A stretch of 64,000 bases of DNA from Stictocephala bisonia (GCA_035578905.1 JAQJVL010000285.1:62001-126000), one strand, 5' to 3'. Positions 50,094 through 62,590 are shown, counted from the stretch's first letter. Numbers and translations are program-made. The notes: generated from the sequence alone by a model not told the origin.

Positions 50094-50255
50094 ATTGCAA
50101 TTTATCTTAACTAAATTAAAAACTACCAAAACTGCAGGGAAATATACTGACATGCAAGGGGATCAGAAATATCCCCTGTCTGCATGAAGGAGCTCAGTTG
50201 GACTTAGACTGTAAAAATATAATATTATTTAAAGGAAAACAAAATAACTTTTCCT
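49916..50255. repeat. (AT)n tract in LINE-like 3' end (copy 1)
   Basis: (AT)n spans about 50017-50090. Its flanks are inverted (AATGCAATGGTA / TACCATTGCAATTTATC), so the whole can fold back. The left part resembles a LINE 3' end on the minus strand (GGGAAAATAAACAATATTC). Confidence 0.7.
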
Positions 50256-50295
50256 GAGAGTGACGTCACAGTCATCTGTCATTGCTATTGTCACA

Positions 50296-53260
50296 GTCTT
50301 GAAGTTATGTACTCTAAGTACAATTAATGCCGATGTCAGACTTTATAAATTAGATCTTCGGATGTCGACCTGGTCTTGAAGTTATGTTCTCTAAGTACAA
50401 TTAATGCCGATGTCAGTCTTTATAAATTAGATCTTCGGATGTCGACCTGGACTTGAAGTTATGTACTCTAAGTACAATTAATGCCGATGTCAGTCTTTAT
50501 AAATTAGATCTTCGGATGTCGACCTGGTCTTGAAGTTATGTTCTCTAAGTACAATTAATGCCGATGTCAGTCTTTATAAATTAGATCTTCGGATGTCGAC
50601 CTGGTCTTGAAGTTATGTTCTCTAAGTACAATTAATGCCGATGTCATTCTTTATAAATTAGATCTTCGGATGTCGACCTGGTCTTGAAGTTATGTACTCT
50701 AAGTACAATTAATGCCGATGTCAGTCTTTATAAATTAGATCTTTGGATGTCGACCTGGTCTTGAAGTTATGTACTCTAAGTACAATTAATGCCGATGTCA
50801 GTCTTTATAAATTAGATCTTCGGATGTCGACCTGGTCTTGAAGTTATGTTCTCTAAGTACAATTAATGCCGATGTCAGTCTTTATAAATTAGATCTTCGG
50901 ATGTCGACCTGGTCTTGAAGTTATGTACTCTAAGTACAAATAATGCCGATGTCAGTCTTTATAAATTAGATCTTTGGATGTCGACCTGGTGTTGAAGTTA
51001 TGTTCTCTAAGTACAATTAATGCCGATGTCAGTCTTTATAAATTAGATCTTCGGATGTCGACCTGGTCTTGAAGTTATGTACTCTAAGTACAATTAATGC
51101 CGATGTCAGTCTTTATAAATTAGATCTTCGGATGTCGACCTGGTCTTGAAGTTATGTACTCTAAGTACAATTAATGCCGATGTCAGTCTTTATAAATTAG
51201 ATCTTCGGATGTCGACCTGGTCTTGAAGTTATGTTCTCTAAGTACAATTAATGCCGATGTCCGTCTTTATAAATTAGATCTTCGGATGTCGACCTGGTCT
51301 TGAAGTTATGTTCTCTAAGTACAATTAATGCCGATGTCAGTGTTTATAAATTAGATCTTCGGATGTCGACCTGGTCTTGAAGTTATGTTCTCTAAGTACA
51401 ATTAATGCCGATGTCAGTCTTTATAAATTAGATCTTCGGATGTCGACCTGGTCTTGAATTTATGTTCTCTAAGTACAATTAATGCCGATGTCAGTCTTTA
51501 TAAATTAGATCTTCGGATGTCGACCTGGTCTTGAAGTTATGTACTCTAAGTACAATTAATGCCGATGTCAGTCTTTATAAATTAGATCTTCGGATGTCGA
51601 CCTGGTCTTGAAGTTATGTTCTCTAAGTACAATTAATGCCGATGTCAGTGTTTATAAATTAGATCTTCGGATGTCGACCTGGTCTTGAAGTTATGTTCTC
51701 TAAGTACAATTAATGCCGATGTCAGTCTTTATAAATTAGATCTTCGGATGTCGACCTGGTCTTGAAGTTATGTACTCTAAGTACAATTAATGCCGATGTC
51801 AGTCTTTATAAATTAGATCTTCGGATGTCGACCTGGTCTTGAAGTTATGTACTCTAAGTACAATTAATGCCGATGTCAGTCTTTATAAATTAGATCTTCG
51901 GATGTCGACCTGGTCTTGAAGTTATGTTCTCTAAGTACAATTAATGCCGATGTCAGTCTTTATAAATTAGATCTTCGGATGTCGACCTGGTCTTGAAGTT
52001 ATGTACTCTAAGTACAATTAATGCCGATGTCAGTCTTTATAAATTAGATCTTCGGATGTCGACCTGGTCTTGAAGTTATGTACTCTAAGTACAATTAATG
52101 CCGATGTCAGTCTTTATAAATTAGATCTTCGGATGTCGACCTGGTCTTGAAGTTATGTTCTCTAAGTACAATTAATGCCGATGTCCGTCTTTATAAATTA
52201 GATCTTCGGATGTCGACCTGGTCTTGAAGTTATGTTCTCTAAGTACAATTAATGCCGATGTCAGTGTTTATAAATTAGATCTTCGGATGTCGACCTGGTC
52301 TTGAAGTTATGTTCTCTAAGTACAATTAATGCCGATGTCCGTCTTTATAAATTAGATCTTCGGATGTCGACCTTGTCTTGAAGTTATGTTCTCTAAGTAC
52401 AATTAATGCCGATGTCAGTGTTTATAAATTAGATCTTCGGATGTCGACCTGGTCTTGAAGTTATGTTCTCTAAGTACAATTAATGCCGATGTCAGTCTTT
52501 ATAAATTAGATCTTCGGATGTCGACCTGGTCTTGAATTTATGTTCTCTAAGTACAATTAATGCCGATGTCAGTCTTTATAAATTAGATCTTCGGATGTCG
52601 ACCTGGTCTTGAAGTTATGTACTCCAAGTACAATTAATGCCGATGTCAGTCTTTATAAATTAGATCTTCGGATGTCGACCTTGTCTTGAAGTTATGTTCT
52701 CTAAGTACAATTAATGCCGATGTCAGTCTTTATAAATTAGATCTTCGGATGTCGACCTGGTCTTGAAGTTATGTACTCTAAGTACAATTAATGCCGATGT
52801 CAGTCTTTATAAATTAGATCTTCGGATGTCGACCTGGTCTTGAAGTTATGTACTCTAAGTACAATTAATGCCGATGTCAGTCTTTATAAATTAGATCTTC
52901 GGATGTCGACCTGGTCTTGAAGTTATGTTCTCTAAGTACAATTAATGCCGATGTCAGTCTTTATAAATTAGATCTTCGGATGTCGACCTGGTCTTGAAGT
53001 TATGTACTCTAAGTACAATTAATGCCGATGTCAGTCTTTATAAATTAGATCTTCGGATGTCGACCTGGTCTTGAAGTTATGTTCTCTAAGTACAATTAAT
53101 GCCGATGTCAGTCTTTATAAATTAGATCTTCGGATGTCGACCTGGTCTTGAAGTTATGTACTCTAAGTACAATTAATGCCGATGTCAGTCTTTATAAATT
53201 AGATCTTCGGATGTCGACCTCGTCTTGAAGTTATGTTCTCTAAGTACAATTAATGCCGAT
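50296..53260. repeat. 77-bp satellite, array 2 (38.5 units)
   Basis: Anchor from 50329 to 53255 in exactly 38 steps of 77 bp. It starts mid-unit at GTCTTGAAG, the duplication junction, and ends with the same GCCGATACTTTACAAATG transition as array 1. Confidence 0.97.
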
Positions 53261-53456
53261 ACTTTACAAATGTGTAATTCGTTAGTACTTTGATGAACAA
53301 GTACAATAATGGAAGTTACAAACATGTCCTTCTAAAATATTGGGTTTTATAGTATAACATATGACGAATTTCACGAGATATATCCTCATATAACATTGAA
53401 AAAATCAAAAGGTTAATTTTAATAAAGTTAAAATAAATAAGGAAACTTTAAAAACC

Positions 53457-54250
53457 TGACATCCTGCATAACAAGTCCAGTGGTCTTTATCAGAGCGTCG
53501 ACCTCTGTTTATACATCAATGCTGGAGACAGACAGGACATTGTTATTGTCACATGACATCATGCATAGTAAGATCAGTGGTCTTTATCAGAGCGTCAACC
53601 TCTGTTTATACATCCTTGCTGGAGACAGACAGGACATTGTTATTGTCACATGACATCATGCATAACAAGATCAGTGGTCATTAACAGAGCCTCTGTTTAT
53701 ACATCCTTGCTGGAGACAGACCGGACAGTGACGTCACATACATCTGTCATTGCTGTTGTCACATGACATCCTGCATAACCAGTCCAGTGGTCTTTATCAG
53801 AGCGTCAACCTCTGTTAATACATCCTTGCTGAACACAGACAGGACATTGCTATTGTCACATGACATGATGCATAACAAGATCAGTGGTCTTTATCAGAGC
53901 GTCAACCTCTGTTTATACATCCTTGCTGAAGACAGACAGGACATTGTTATTGTCACATGACATCATGCATAACAAGATCAGTGGTCATTAACAGAGCCTC
54001 TGTTTATACATCCTTGCTGGAGACAGACCGGACAGTGACGTCACATACATCTGTCATTGCTGTTGTCACATGACATCCTGCATAACCAGTCCAGTGGTCA
54101 TTAACAGAACCTCTGTTCATACATCCTTGCTGGAGACAGACAGGACAGTGACGTCACAGTCATCTGTCATTGCTATTGTCACATGACATCCTGCATAAGA
54201 AGTTCAGTGGTCATTATCAGGCTGTCAACCTATGTTCATACATCCTTAAG
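53457..54250. repeat. 97-117-bp minisatellite (copy 2)
   Basis: Duplicate of 48137-48930 at an offset of 5,320 bp, essentially identical. Confidence 0.9.
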
Positions 54251-55160
54251 CTGATGATTGGCAATTGAAGTAACAGAGTTTGGAGATTTATCAGGAAAAA
54301 AAGAGAACAATCGTCAGCAAATATAATGATATTTAGATCACTTGAAATTTTTGGAAGATCATTTATATATTAGAAATAGGACAGGGCCAAGAATAGAACC
54401 CTGGGGTACTCCAGACGTAATCGATCTATAACGAGAATAAATGGTTTGATGACCTGACTGGATATGATCAGTTTGACTCCGATCTGAAATGTACGCTTGA
54501 AACAATTTGAGTGCATGACCACGCACAGCATATTTTTCAAGTTTTTTAAGTAGAATATTATGATTTACGGAGTCAAACGCTTTACTTAAGTCACAGAAGT
54601 TACCAAGGGACTGATTGCCTTTGTCTAAAGAGTGTGTGTGGTCATTGAGAAAACTAAAAAATTGCTGAAGACGTAGAGTTACGCTTTCGAAGCCATGCTG
54701 TTGGGTAGATATTATATTATTAGTCTCTAAGAAAGTTACAAGCTTGTGACACAGTAGTAATTCAAAGACTTTAGAAAATGAAGATAGGATTGAAATGAGC
54801 CTGTAGTTTTCTGGTAAACGTCTATTTCCAGCTTTGAATAAAAGAATAACTTTACTCAGCTTGAATGGTTTTGGGAATATTCCACCTTTAATGCATGAAT
54901 TACAAAGATGAGTAAAAATATCGCGAATATATGGAAAGCACCTCCTCAACAAAGAACAGGGGATCTCATCTATTCCTGCAGTGTTAGTGTTCTTTAACTG
55001 CTTCACCACGTTCTCAACATCTGAAACTGAAACCTCAGATAGGTAGAGACTTCCTCTTGGTGATAATATATTTTTATGAAAATCCGACGATTTACTGGAG
55101 TTGAACTCAGTTAGTAACCAGACTACACTCACCCACACTCATCCTACACTCATATAATCA
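54245..55160 (-). pseudogene. LINE reverse transcriptase fragment, copy 2
   Basis: Duplicate of the fragment at 48925-49840 with the same frame break after FLIY and the same separated FADD box. The 259-codon frame 55138-54359 translates identically to copy 1; one silent change (GGAAAAC to GGAAAGC, near 54938) is visible. Shared defects show the LINE was already dead before the segment duplicated. Confidence 0.9.
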
Positions 55161-55235
55161 TTCATATTCGCTTTAAAATACCAACAACGTGTGTCGGCGT
55201 CTCATATGTAAGAATGTAAGAAAAGAAAAATTGAA
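55105..55235 (+). mobile_element. SINE 3'-domain fragment (copy 2)
   Basis: Duplicate of 49785-49915. Confidence 0.6.
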
Positions 55236-55332
55236 AATTGAATATTGTTTATTTTCCCATACAGCAACAAAATTTACATGATTTCCTTATTTTAACAGTA
55301 TAAAAAAAGACGCTCAAGATAAAAATGCAATG

Positions 55333-55387
<55 letters not shown>

Positions 55388-55715
55388 ATTGCAATTTATC
55401 TTAACTAAATTAAAAACTACCAAAACTGCAGGGAAATATACTGACATGCAAGGGGATCAGAAATATCCCCTGTCTGCATGAAGGAGCTCAGTTGGACTTA
55501 GACTGTAAAAATATAATATTATTTAAAGGAAAACAAAATAACTTTTCCTGAGAGTGACGCCACAGTCATCTGTCATTGCTATTGTCACACGACATCCTAC
55601 ATACAAGTTCAGTGGTCATTAACAGACTGTCAACCCCTGTTCATACATGCTTGCTGGAGACATACAGGACAGTGACGTCATAGTCATTTCTGTTATTGCT
55701 ATTGTCATCTACACA
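55236..55715. repeat. (AT)n (copy 2) and right end of the minisatellite
   Basis: (AT)n is at about 55336-55384, 26 bp shorter than in copy 1. From 55557 the ~100-bp minisatellite resumes (ATTGCTATTGTCACACGACATCC, AGTGGTCATTAACAGACTGTC, AGTGACGTCATAG) and ends near 55715. Here the sequence continues past the point where copy 1 joins the satellite. Confidence 0.8.
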
Positions 55716-56034
55716 CAGATGGCGATGAGAGCTTAATAAGGTACTACTTCTATTTAATGCACTAAAAATAGTAAAAAAAAATAGCAGTAAGATATATTTC
55801 ATTGGTTAAATGTCTTAGAGTCTCGTTTTAAAAGTCAAATTATAAAATTAAAATGTTTACTATTTATTAACTCTGTGTTTTAAATTACAATATTTAAACG
55901 CAATACGAAAATCAACAGCTGTTTTCATTAAAGACGTGGGCCTTACACACAATTTTAACTTGTGTGCCAAATGAGAATTGTGTCAACTAACCAGAAAATA
56001 GATAAATTTACTAACTCTATTGGTCGTTCATATA
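55716..56034. other. AT-rich, no gene recognised
   Basis: No supported feature. Confidence 0.5.
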
Positions 56035-56285
56035 TAGACGAATATGAATTTAAAATAAACATGACGAATCTAAATTAGTGAATGTAGTTTATGTTACAAA
56101 CTAAGGACTACTTTTCCTTAGGAAGTGTCTTTAATTAATTATAAACACTATGACAAATGAAGAGTCGGTGGTTATCAGCTGATCCCTTCCAAATCTGTTA
56201 TGACTCTAATTGGAATCGAACTGAGAACCTATATTTAGCTTATAAAGCTGGGTTTTAACCAACCAAACTACCAGTAAATTTTGGA
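56035..56285 (-). mobile_element. SINE-B (tRNA-like head plus shared 3' domain)
   Basis: Minus strand. The A-box-like TGGTAGTTTGGTTGGTTAA is at 56273-56255 and the B box AGTTCGATTCC at 56222-56212. The SINE-B body follows (GTCATAACAGATTTGG, GGGATCAGCTGATAACCACC), then the 3' domain (AAAGACACTTCCTAAGG...). The head is unlike SINE-A's; the 3' domain is alike. Confidence 0.75.
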
Positions 56286-56854
56286 ATAGTAAAATGAAAA
56301 TTTGCATCCAGCATAACGTAGTAATACGTTTCTGTATTTTGAACTAAATCAAAGTCATTATATGTGTTTGAAATCGAATAGACGTTCAAACTTGAGATTA
56401 AAGTTAAACTACTTTAATGTTAAACGTAATTTGGTTGTCTTTGGAAAAAGTGGCCTATAATATATTAATATGCATGTAATTTTTCATTATATAAAAATGT
56501 ACACCTATCATTGTGTTTCTGTAATTTTTTTAACTTAAAACCACAAAATATGACTATATCTTTCTTCCCTTCCCTAGGAACTGAAAAGGATAGGATTAAG
56601 GCTATTATAATTGAAACTAAATTTATAGTGTGATATTTATATTGCATATCTACACAAGAACATTCCTGACATCAAAACTCAATCATAATCATACTTGAAA
56701 TGAGGATTTCGGTCCGGAACATCTTGAGAAAAGAGACCTTTTTACTCATTTTAAGATTGGAAAAGCACCATGTGTAACCCTAGATAACAAGAAAATTACA
56801 GTTCAAATTTCGAATCTAATGAGCCAAGAATTGTTGGGCCAACTTGTAGTAGCC
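56286..56854. other. AT-rich, no gene recognised
   Basis: A 60-codon minus frame (56465-56647) has no domain. Confidence 0.45.
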
Positions 56855-56930
56855 CCTTAAACGACGCAATAACCGCAGTACAGCCCTGTACCTGTTTCAC
56901 GGCAGCGCCTTAGTATTGTGCTGCGCCACA
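56855..56930. repeat. Dispersed ~70-bp repeat D, copy 3
   Basis: CGCAATAACCGCAGTACAGC, CCTGTTTCACGGCAGCGCC and TTAGTATTGTGCTGC align with copies at 5500 and 33172. Confidence 0.6.
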
Positions 56931-57186
56931 GAGAAAATATACAAATAATCCTTAAAAGTTTTATTATGATTGAGTAAGAAAATTGGTTTATTATTATTGT
57001 TTTTTAAGTGAATGAGTATTTTCGATTGATAATGTTTTTTTTTTTCATTTCCTAGACAAAAGTTTTAAAAAAATACTACTGCAGATATCTCTTATATGTG
57101 TCTATAACTAATAATAGGCTAATATAAAATCTTATTTTCCTCTAATACTGTATTATTCTAAACGAATGATTTCATCCTAAGTGTCA

Positions 57187-57300
57187 AAATCTTGGTGTAG
57201 TGGCCGATACTTCGGACTGTGGAGACCAAGGTCCATGGTTCGAACTTCCTAATGAGCTCATAGTAAGTACTTACAGGTGGTTTAAAAGTTACTCTCTGTG
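57187..57300 (+). mobile_element. tRNA-derived SINE head
   Basis: The plus strand has A box TTGGTGTAGTGGCC at 57192-57205 and B box GGTTCGAACTTCC at 57238-57250, with tRNA-like spacing. No stable acceptor stem, so a SINE and not a tRNA gene. The body is short, and RT sequence begins by about 57303. Confidence 0.6.
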
Positions 57301-57302
57301 AT

Positions 57303-57465
57303 GAAAACAGTTTGTCAAAATAAAATATAATTCTAGTGACTTGGGTCAAATTTTGTTTGGTGTTCCTCAAGGCTCTGTTCTGGGGGCAGTATTATTTTAA
57401 TCTGTATTAACGACCTTCACTGTGATAGCTTTAACAATGGATTAAAATATAGATTTGTTATTTTT
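57303..57465 (+). pseudogene. LINE reverse transcriptase fragment
   Basis: The plus strand reads KYNSSDLGQILFGVPQGSVL, then a stop or frame change after VLF, then ICINDLHCDSFNNGLKY and FVIF, ending just where the FADD box should follow. Minisatellite sequence begins right after. GVPQGSVLG and IND are RT motif B. It is the only RT piece here in plus orientation besides the LINE remnants at 38.9 and 61.8 kb. Confidence 0.8.
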
Positions 57466-57477
57466 TTAACATACATA

Positions 57478-57865
57478 TACACGTACTGTCGTATTGACCC
57501 AACCACCCACCCATACAAGTACTGTCATATTGACCCAACCACCCACCTACAAACATACTATCGTTTTGACCCACCCGACTACCCATACACGTACTGTCGT
57601 ATTGACCCACCCACCCACTTATATACGTACCATCGTTTTTACCCACCCACCCACCCATACACGTACTGTCGTATTGACCCACCCGCCTATACACGTACTA
57701 TAAATACCACTGTACGTATGTGGGTGGGCGGGTGGGTCAATACAAATGTACGTGTATCGGTGGGCGGGTGGGTCGGTACCACTGTAGGTATGTGGGTAAG
57801 TAGTTGGGTCAATACCACTGTAAGTGTAAGGGTTGGAGGGTGGATCAATACCACTGTACGTATAA
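57478..57865. repeat. Head-to-head minisatellite (inverted halves)
   Basis: Units CGTATTGACCCACCCACCCA (C-rich, 57480-57690) switch at about 57700 to GTACGTATGTGGGTGGGCGG (G-rich, 57705-57860) on the same strand. The two halves are reverse complements of the same motif family and can pair. Confidence 0.9.
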
Positions 57866-58069
57866 AAAGTTTGATCTCTTCGTTGTAATGGTTGTTTACA
57901 AAATATTATATGGTGTTAAGAAAGAAAGAAAAAAGTTGAATTTAGTCATGAAATTAATTATAAAAATATCTTAAATGTTTGTGTTATGAAACGTACTGTA
58001 TACTGTATGTTCTGCCGTTTGGCAGATAGATAATATCTTATACTGTGAGTAATACTGTTTGCTAAACAG

Positions 58070-58575
<506 letters not shown>

Positions 58576-59057
58576 GTTACTTAGAGGTGATTATTTGATG
58601 AACACATAAGTTTAACGAGTTATGCTTATAGTAAAAAAGCTTAATATTGTTCTCAGAATCTTATTAAATTAGTTTACTTTATAGTAGAATTCACGATGGA
58701 CTGATGTGTTGTGGTGGTACACAAGCTATTAATATACAGCAAAAACACTTTAAAATTATTATTTTAAGAAAGTATAAAAAAGAACATCTCACCAGTTGAT
58801 TCTGGTTCTTAATAGTTTCCATTTAAGTAGATGAAGATGTTTTACTAAACATATAATAAAGAAGTGGTAACTTAAACAAATACAAATAAAAAAACGCAAT
58901 CTCATAATGGTTCACAAAACTTTCCCGAGCCTTATTTTACTTTTTTTACCAAATGTGACAATTTTCTAGAATGTTCCTAAAAACAATAAAGTTCCTAAAA
59001 AGTAATCTTTAATATAAGAAGAATTGTCATAAAAAGTGAAACAGTATTTAGTATATA
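58576..59057. other. AT-rich, no gene recognised
   Basis: No supported feature. Confidence 0.5.
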
Positions 59058-59955
59058 TAGGGTAATTATTTTTAAGTGTGTCACCATTGGGATCTTCTAA
59101 ACCTGCAGATACAAAACTTAAATGGGAAACTTCACCTACTTTTTATTAGTTTATAGTAAAAAAATTATTTTTTCTAATGAAACACTAAGTATTTAATGTT
59201 TTTGTCAGAAAGAAAATTTAATTTTAAGAAGTTTTATCCTTTGAAGTTTTCGTCATATTAGCCGTTTATAATCTACGGACGCTCAAATAGTTTAAAACGG
59301 TAACTTTTTACATTGAAAAATTGATATAACAACCATGTTTTATTCAATTATATTAAGATGTAGGCTTAAATTCATATATTTTAGATATTATAACAGTTGA
59401 ATTATAGAGAATATAGATAACAATTATTTTGTTCCATTGTATACATTATTTTATTCTAATATGAATTACCCTTATTTGATCTATTATAAAAATAGTAGAC
59501 AGTAAGGTATTAACAAATATTCTTGGGCTAATTTTATTTATTTAAAAAAATCCAACCTTTATAAGAACTAAAATGTATGAATTTAAGCCTGCAGCCTAAC
59601 ATTACTGAATAAAACACGGTTTTTATATTATTTTGCAATGCCAAAGTTTGCTGTTCTAAACTCTTTGAGTGTCCGTAGATTATAAACGGCTGATAAATGC
59701 AAATAATGAAAATGTCTTCAAATTAAATTTTCTATCAGTAAAATAAAACATTAAAGTTTATAGTGGTCCACAAGAATAATACCATTTTGGAAAATTGTGA
59801 CTTTTTAAACTCGGTAAATACACATGTTTATTCATAAGAAAAAAGAAGATTAGGCTCCCCATTTAAAGTTTGTTGTATCTCTGCAAGTTTAAGAGATCCT
59901 AATGATGGTACATTTTAAACAAACCACTATGTATGATAATTTTTAATGAACCCTG
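59058..59955. mobile_element. Large fold-back element (~0.9 kb)
   Basis: Termini TAGGGTAATTATTTTTAAG (59058) and, inverted, CAGGGTTCATTAAAAATTATC (59955). The arms match over about 350 bp each in reverse complement, with landmarks GGATCT-C-TAAAC, AGCCGTTTATAATCTACGGAC and GGCTTAAATTCATA-ATTTTAG. They leave only about 135 bp in the centre (59411-59545). No frame of note. A non-autonomous DNA transposon is inferred from terminal CAGGG-like inverted ends. Confidence 0.8.
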
Positions 59956-60216
59956 TTTAGAACAAACTATTTCTGGATTATTATTAAAAATTGTCTACTA
60001 TTTTATAATAGTTAAATATAATCAATCAGATTACGTTACTTAAAACATATTATATAATTATGACAGCCCATAATATGAAAATAATAGCTTTTTGCAATTC
60101 CACGGCTAACAGCAAACACTCTTCCACTCATATGAGACACTAAAGCAGTTTTAAGAACAACTTTACGTGTGGTAAAAACTATTTCAATAAATAAGTAAAA
60201 TGTTTCCTTAATATGA
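59956..60216. other. AT-rich, no gene recognised
   Basis: No supported feature. Confidence 0.5.
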
Positions 60217-60608
60217 ATTTACGATACGTCGTTCTTGGATCTGAGGGAGGCCAATATGACAGGCTTAGCAGGTAGGCGGCATTCGGAACAAGCAAAAGTA
60301 TCATGTGATGACGTAACTTGATACATGTATCACGTTCGACATGTATTTACGATACGTCGTTCTTGGATCTGAGGGAGGCCAATATGACAGGCTTAGCAGG
60401 TAGGCGGCATTCGGAACAAGCAAAAGTATCATGTGATGACGTAACTTGATACATGTATCACGTTCGACATGTATTTACGATACGTCGTTCTTGGATCTGA
60501 GGGAGGCCAATATGACAGGCTTAGCAGGTAGGCGGCATTCGGAACAAGCAAAAGTATCATGTGATGACGTAACTTGATACATGTATCACGTTCGACATGT
60601 ATTTACGT
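60217..60608. repeat. Three identical 128-bp tandem units
   Basis: ACGATACGTCGTTCTTGG starts at 60221, 60349 and 60477. I see no difference among the three units. Each has the palindrome GATACATGTATC and the element TGATGACGTAAC. GC content is well above the flanks. Confidence 0.95.
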
Positions 60609-60640
60609 TATCATAAACTCAGTTAATTACCTAAAAAACT

Positions 60641-60742
60641 TCATAGACAGTTCGTGCCACACTACAATCAAGCGTCTATTGAGTCATTAAACCTGTGACA
60701 TGAAGGTAATAAATTTCACCCAGTACATGCTACATCATAATA
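60641..60742. repeat. Dispersed ~100-bp element F, copy 4
   Basis: TCATAGACAG, ATTGAGTCATTAAAC, GACATGAAGGTAATAAAT and AGTACATGCTACATCAT, the most diverged of the four copies. Confidence 0.75.
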
Positions 60743-61284
60743 TGGATGGAAAATAACTTGGAACCCAATAGAATGTTTTAAACATATTTGTCTAGAAAAA
60801 AAAGTAACTTTTTAAACACAACTACTAACGAAATATTTGTTAAAGCTCGCATTTTATTTGGTCTTGTCAATGATTTCCTAATTTCTTTATGTGTGAACGT
60901 AAGCGTGTTATTCTAATGAAACTGGGTGTCTATGGAGAATTGCTTGTGTTATTTATTGACGAACAAACCTTTTTTAAGTTAAAAAAGGTCTATTTGTTTC
61001 AATAAAAAAATGTATATAATATTTGTTTCGATTTTTGCTCTATTCGATCTAATCAGCACAATTCGATCATTGAGACGCAGCAGCCGTTAAAGAACTATGA
61101 AGATATTTAGTATGTTCATAAGAAAGGTGCTTTCATTTCCCAAGAACCATGAAAGATCAGATCATAGTTTTGGTGTCGTTTTAATTTGTAATTTCCCTAG
61201 CCACGATACTATGCATTTTGTGGATTTTACTTTCTGAAATAGTTTATTAATTTATTTATTACTAAGACAACTATCCGTAAGATG
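60743..61284. other. AT-rich, no gene recognised
   Basis: No supported feature. Confidence 0.5.
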
Positions 61285-61505
61285 TGAACGAAAGTGGATT
61301 TTAAATGAGTGTCATGAGTGTAGATGAGCGAAGTAGTCATTGTTACAAACTAAGGTCGAATATTCCTTAGAAAGTGTCATTAATAAAGAGCCAAATAACT
61401 ACAAATGAACAGCTGGTGGTTATCAGCTGATCCCTTTAAAAAAATGTTATGACTCTGATTGGGATCGAATCTTATGAAGCTGGGCTTTGGTAACTACGGT
61501 ACCGG
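61285..61505 (-). mobile_element. SINE-B fragment
   Basis: Minus strand. The B box GATTCGATCCC lies at 61470-61460, then GTCATAAC, GGGATCAGCTGATAACCACC, TTATTAATGACACTTTCTAAGG and AACAATGACTAC. Most like the copy at 56035-56285. The A box is lost or eroded near 61500. Confidence 0.7.
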
Positions 61506-61747
61506 CCAATGTAACGTTGTCAAGAGCAAACGTTATCACCTTAATATAATGTTTTTACAACATTTTTTATATATTCAAACATTTGATGCCACAAACAAAG
61601 TTTCTATTCTCATGAGTCACAGTAAAAAGCTCACTTACGGTCCTCAGGTTCTTACAGTCGTAAAATACATTTGTTTATTTACTTTTTTTAGCGTACGTTT
61701 AACATCCATACGATATCCTTCTTTGGCGTACTTGCAGCCCCTGGGAG

Positions 61748-62094
61748 TTGGATAAGAGAATGGTGGGTGGATATGCAAAGGCAATCCTCCCGGCTAGGTT
61801 TAAGGGATTCGCTAAACACAAAAAAAAAAGGTATGGCGCTCCATCCAAATTAGGGGTTAGCAAAAAGTATAAACCCCCACTCTTAAGAAACCCTCGGATT
61901 TGGATGGATCATTGGTTAGCTGGATTAAGGACCCAAGTCGACCCGGTTCAAAGTACTCAAGAATCCTGGCAGTGCCAGGTAAAGTATATATAGTACGTGA
62001 AGAACTTGAATCTTGCAGAATGGATGTAGTTGAAACTTGCAGAATGGATGTACTTGCAATACAAGAAACTGGTTCCGTAATGACGAAAACTTAA
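61748..62094 (+). pseudogene. RTE-like LINE 5' fragment (endonuclease start)
   Basis: The plus frame 61900-62094 ends REELESCRMDVVETCRMDVL then AIQETG. E-L-E-x-x-R-M-D-V-L-A-I-Q-E-T is the start of the APE-type endonuclease domain of RTE-like elements, the glutamate of QET being a catalytic residue of that family. Here the CRMDV segment is present twice because about 27 bases (around ACTTGCAGAATGGATGTA) are duplicated. The upstream frame 61748-61993 (81 codons, Lys-rich) would be 5' leader. The rest of the endonuclease and RT is absent. Confidence 0.6.
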
Positions 62095-62590
62095 TGAACC
62101 TGGAGATGTTTTTTCCCAACAAGCGTGCTGTTTTGTTGCTGACTGTACTTGACTCAGTACCATGTAAGTAGGCTACATCTCTTTGGTTAATTTCTTGAAT
62201 TTATGGTATTTTTATGACAGACATGGCTTGTAGGCAGGGGCAATAGCAACAGGCTTCAGGTGAGTAGTTAACGATAGCATTTTTTTTTTTTTCATAATCT
62301 TAAATTCCTTTGTACAAAGTACATTTTTCAACTGCCTTACGTTTTAATATTATTACATTTTCACTAACTTTATTCATTACTGTATTGTAAGACTACAGTT
62401 TATAATACATTTACGTAATTTTAATAGATTCCTGTATTAATATAGTTCGTTTTTAATACATTTTCATAATAAAATCATTGTACTTGCTATACAAACTAAA
62501 TAAGCGTTAATGTTTATACAGTACTGTAGATAGATCGTTAGTAAAATTCATATTTACCAGGGCATACAGTTTAATTTTTACCAACATTTT
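62095..62590. other. AT-rich, no gene recognised
   Basis: No supported feature. Confidence 0.5.

Larger units (their letters stand above)
45207..55589. repeat. ~5.1-5.3-kb tandem segmental duplication
   Basis: Copy 1 is 45207-50295 and copy 2 is 50296-55589. Each consists of 77-bp satellite followed by the same spacer (minisatellite, LINE RT fragment, SINE tail, (AT)n). Unit-by-unit variant order matches (35 units in copy 1, 38 in copy 2), and the 259-codon RT frames translate identically. Differences are a 3-unit gain near 52.7-53.1 kb, a (AT)n tract 26 bp shorter in copy 2, and a few substitutions. The junction TTGTCACA|GTCTTGAAG at 50295/50296 joins spacer to mid-unit satellite. Confidence 0.95.

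Noticed and set aside
44474..53260. CRISPR-like regular repeats
   Set aside because: Units are contiguous 77-mers without unique spacers, and the DNA is eukaryotic; it is a satellite.
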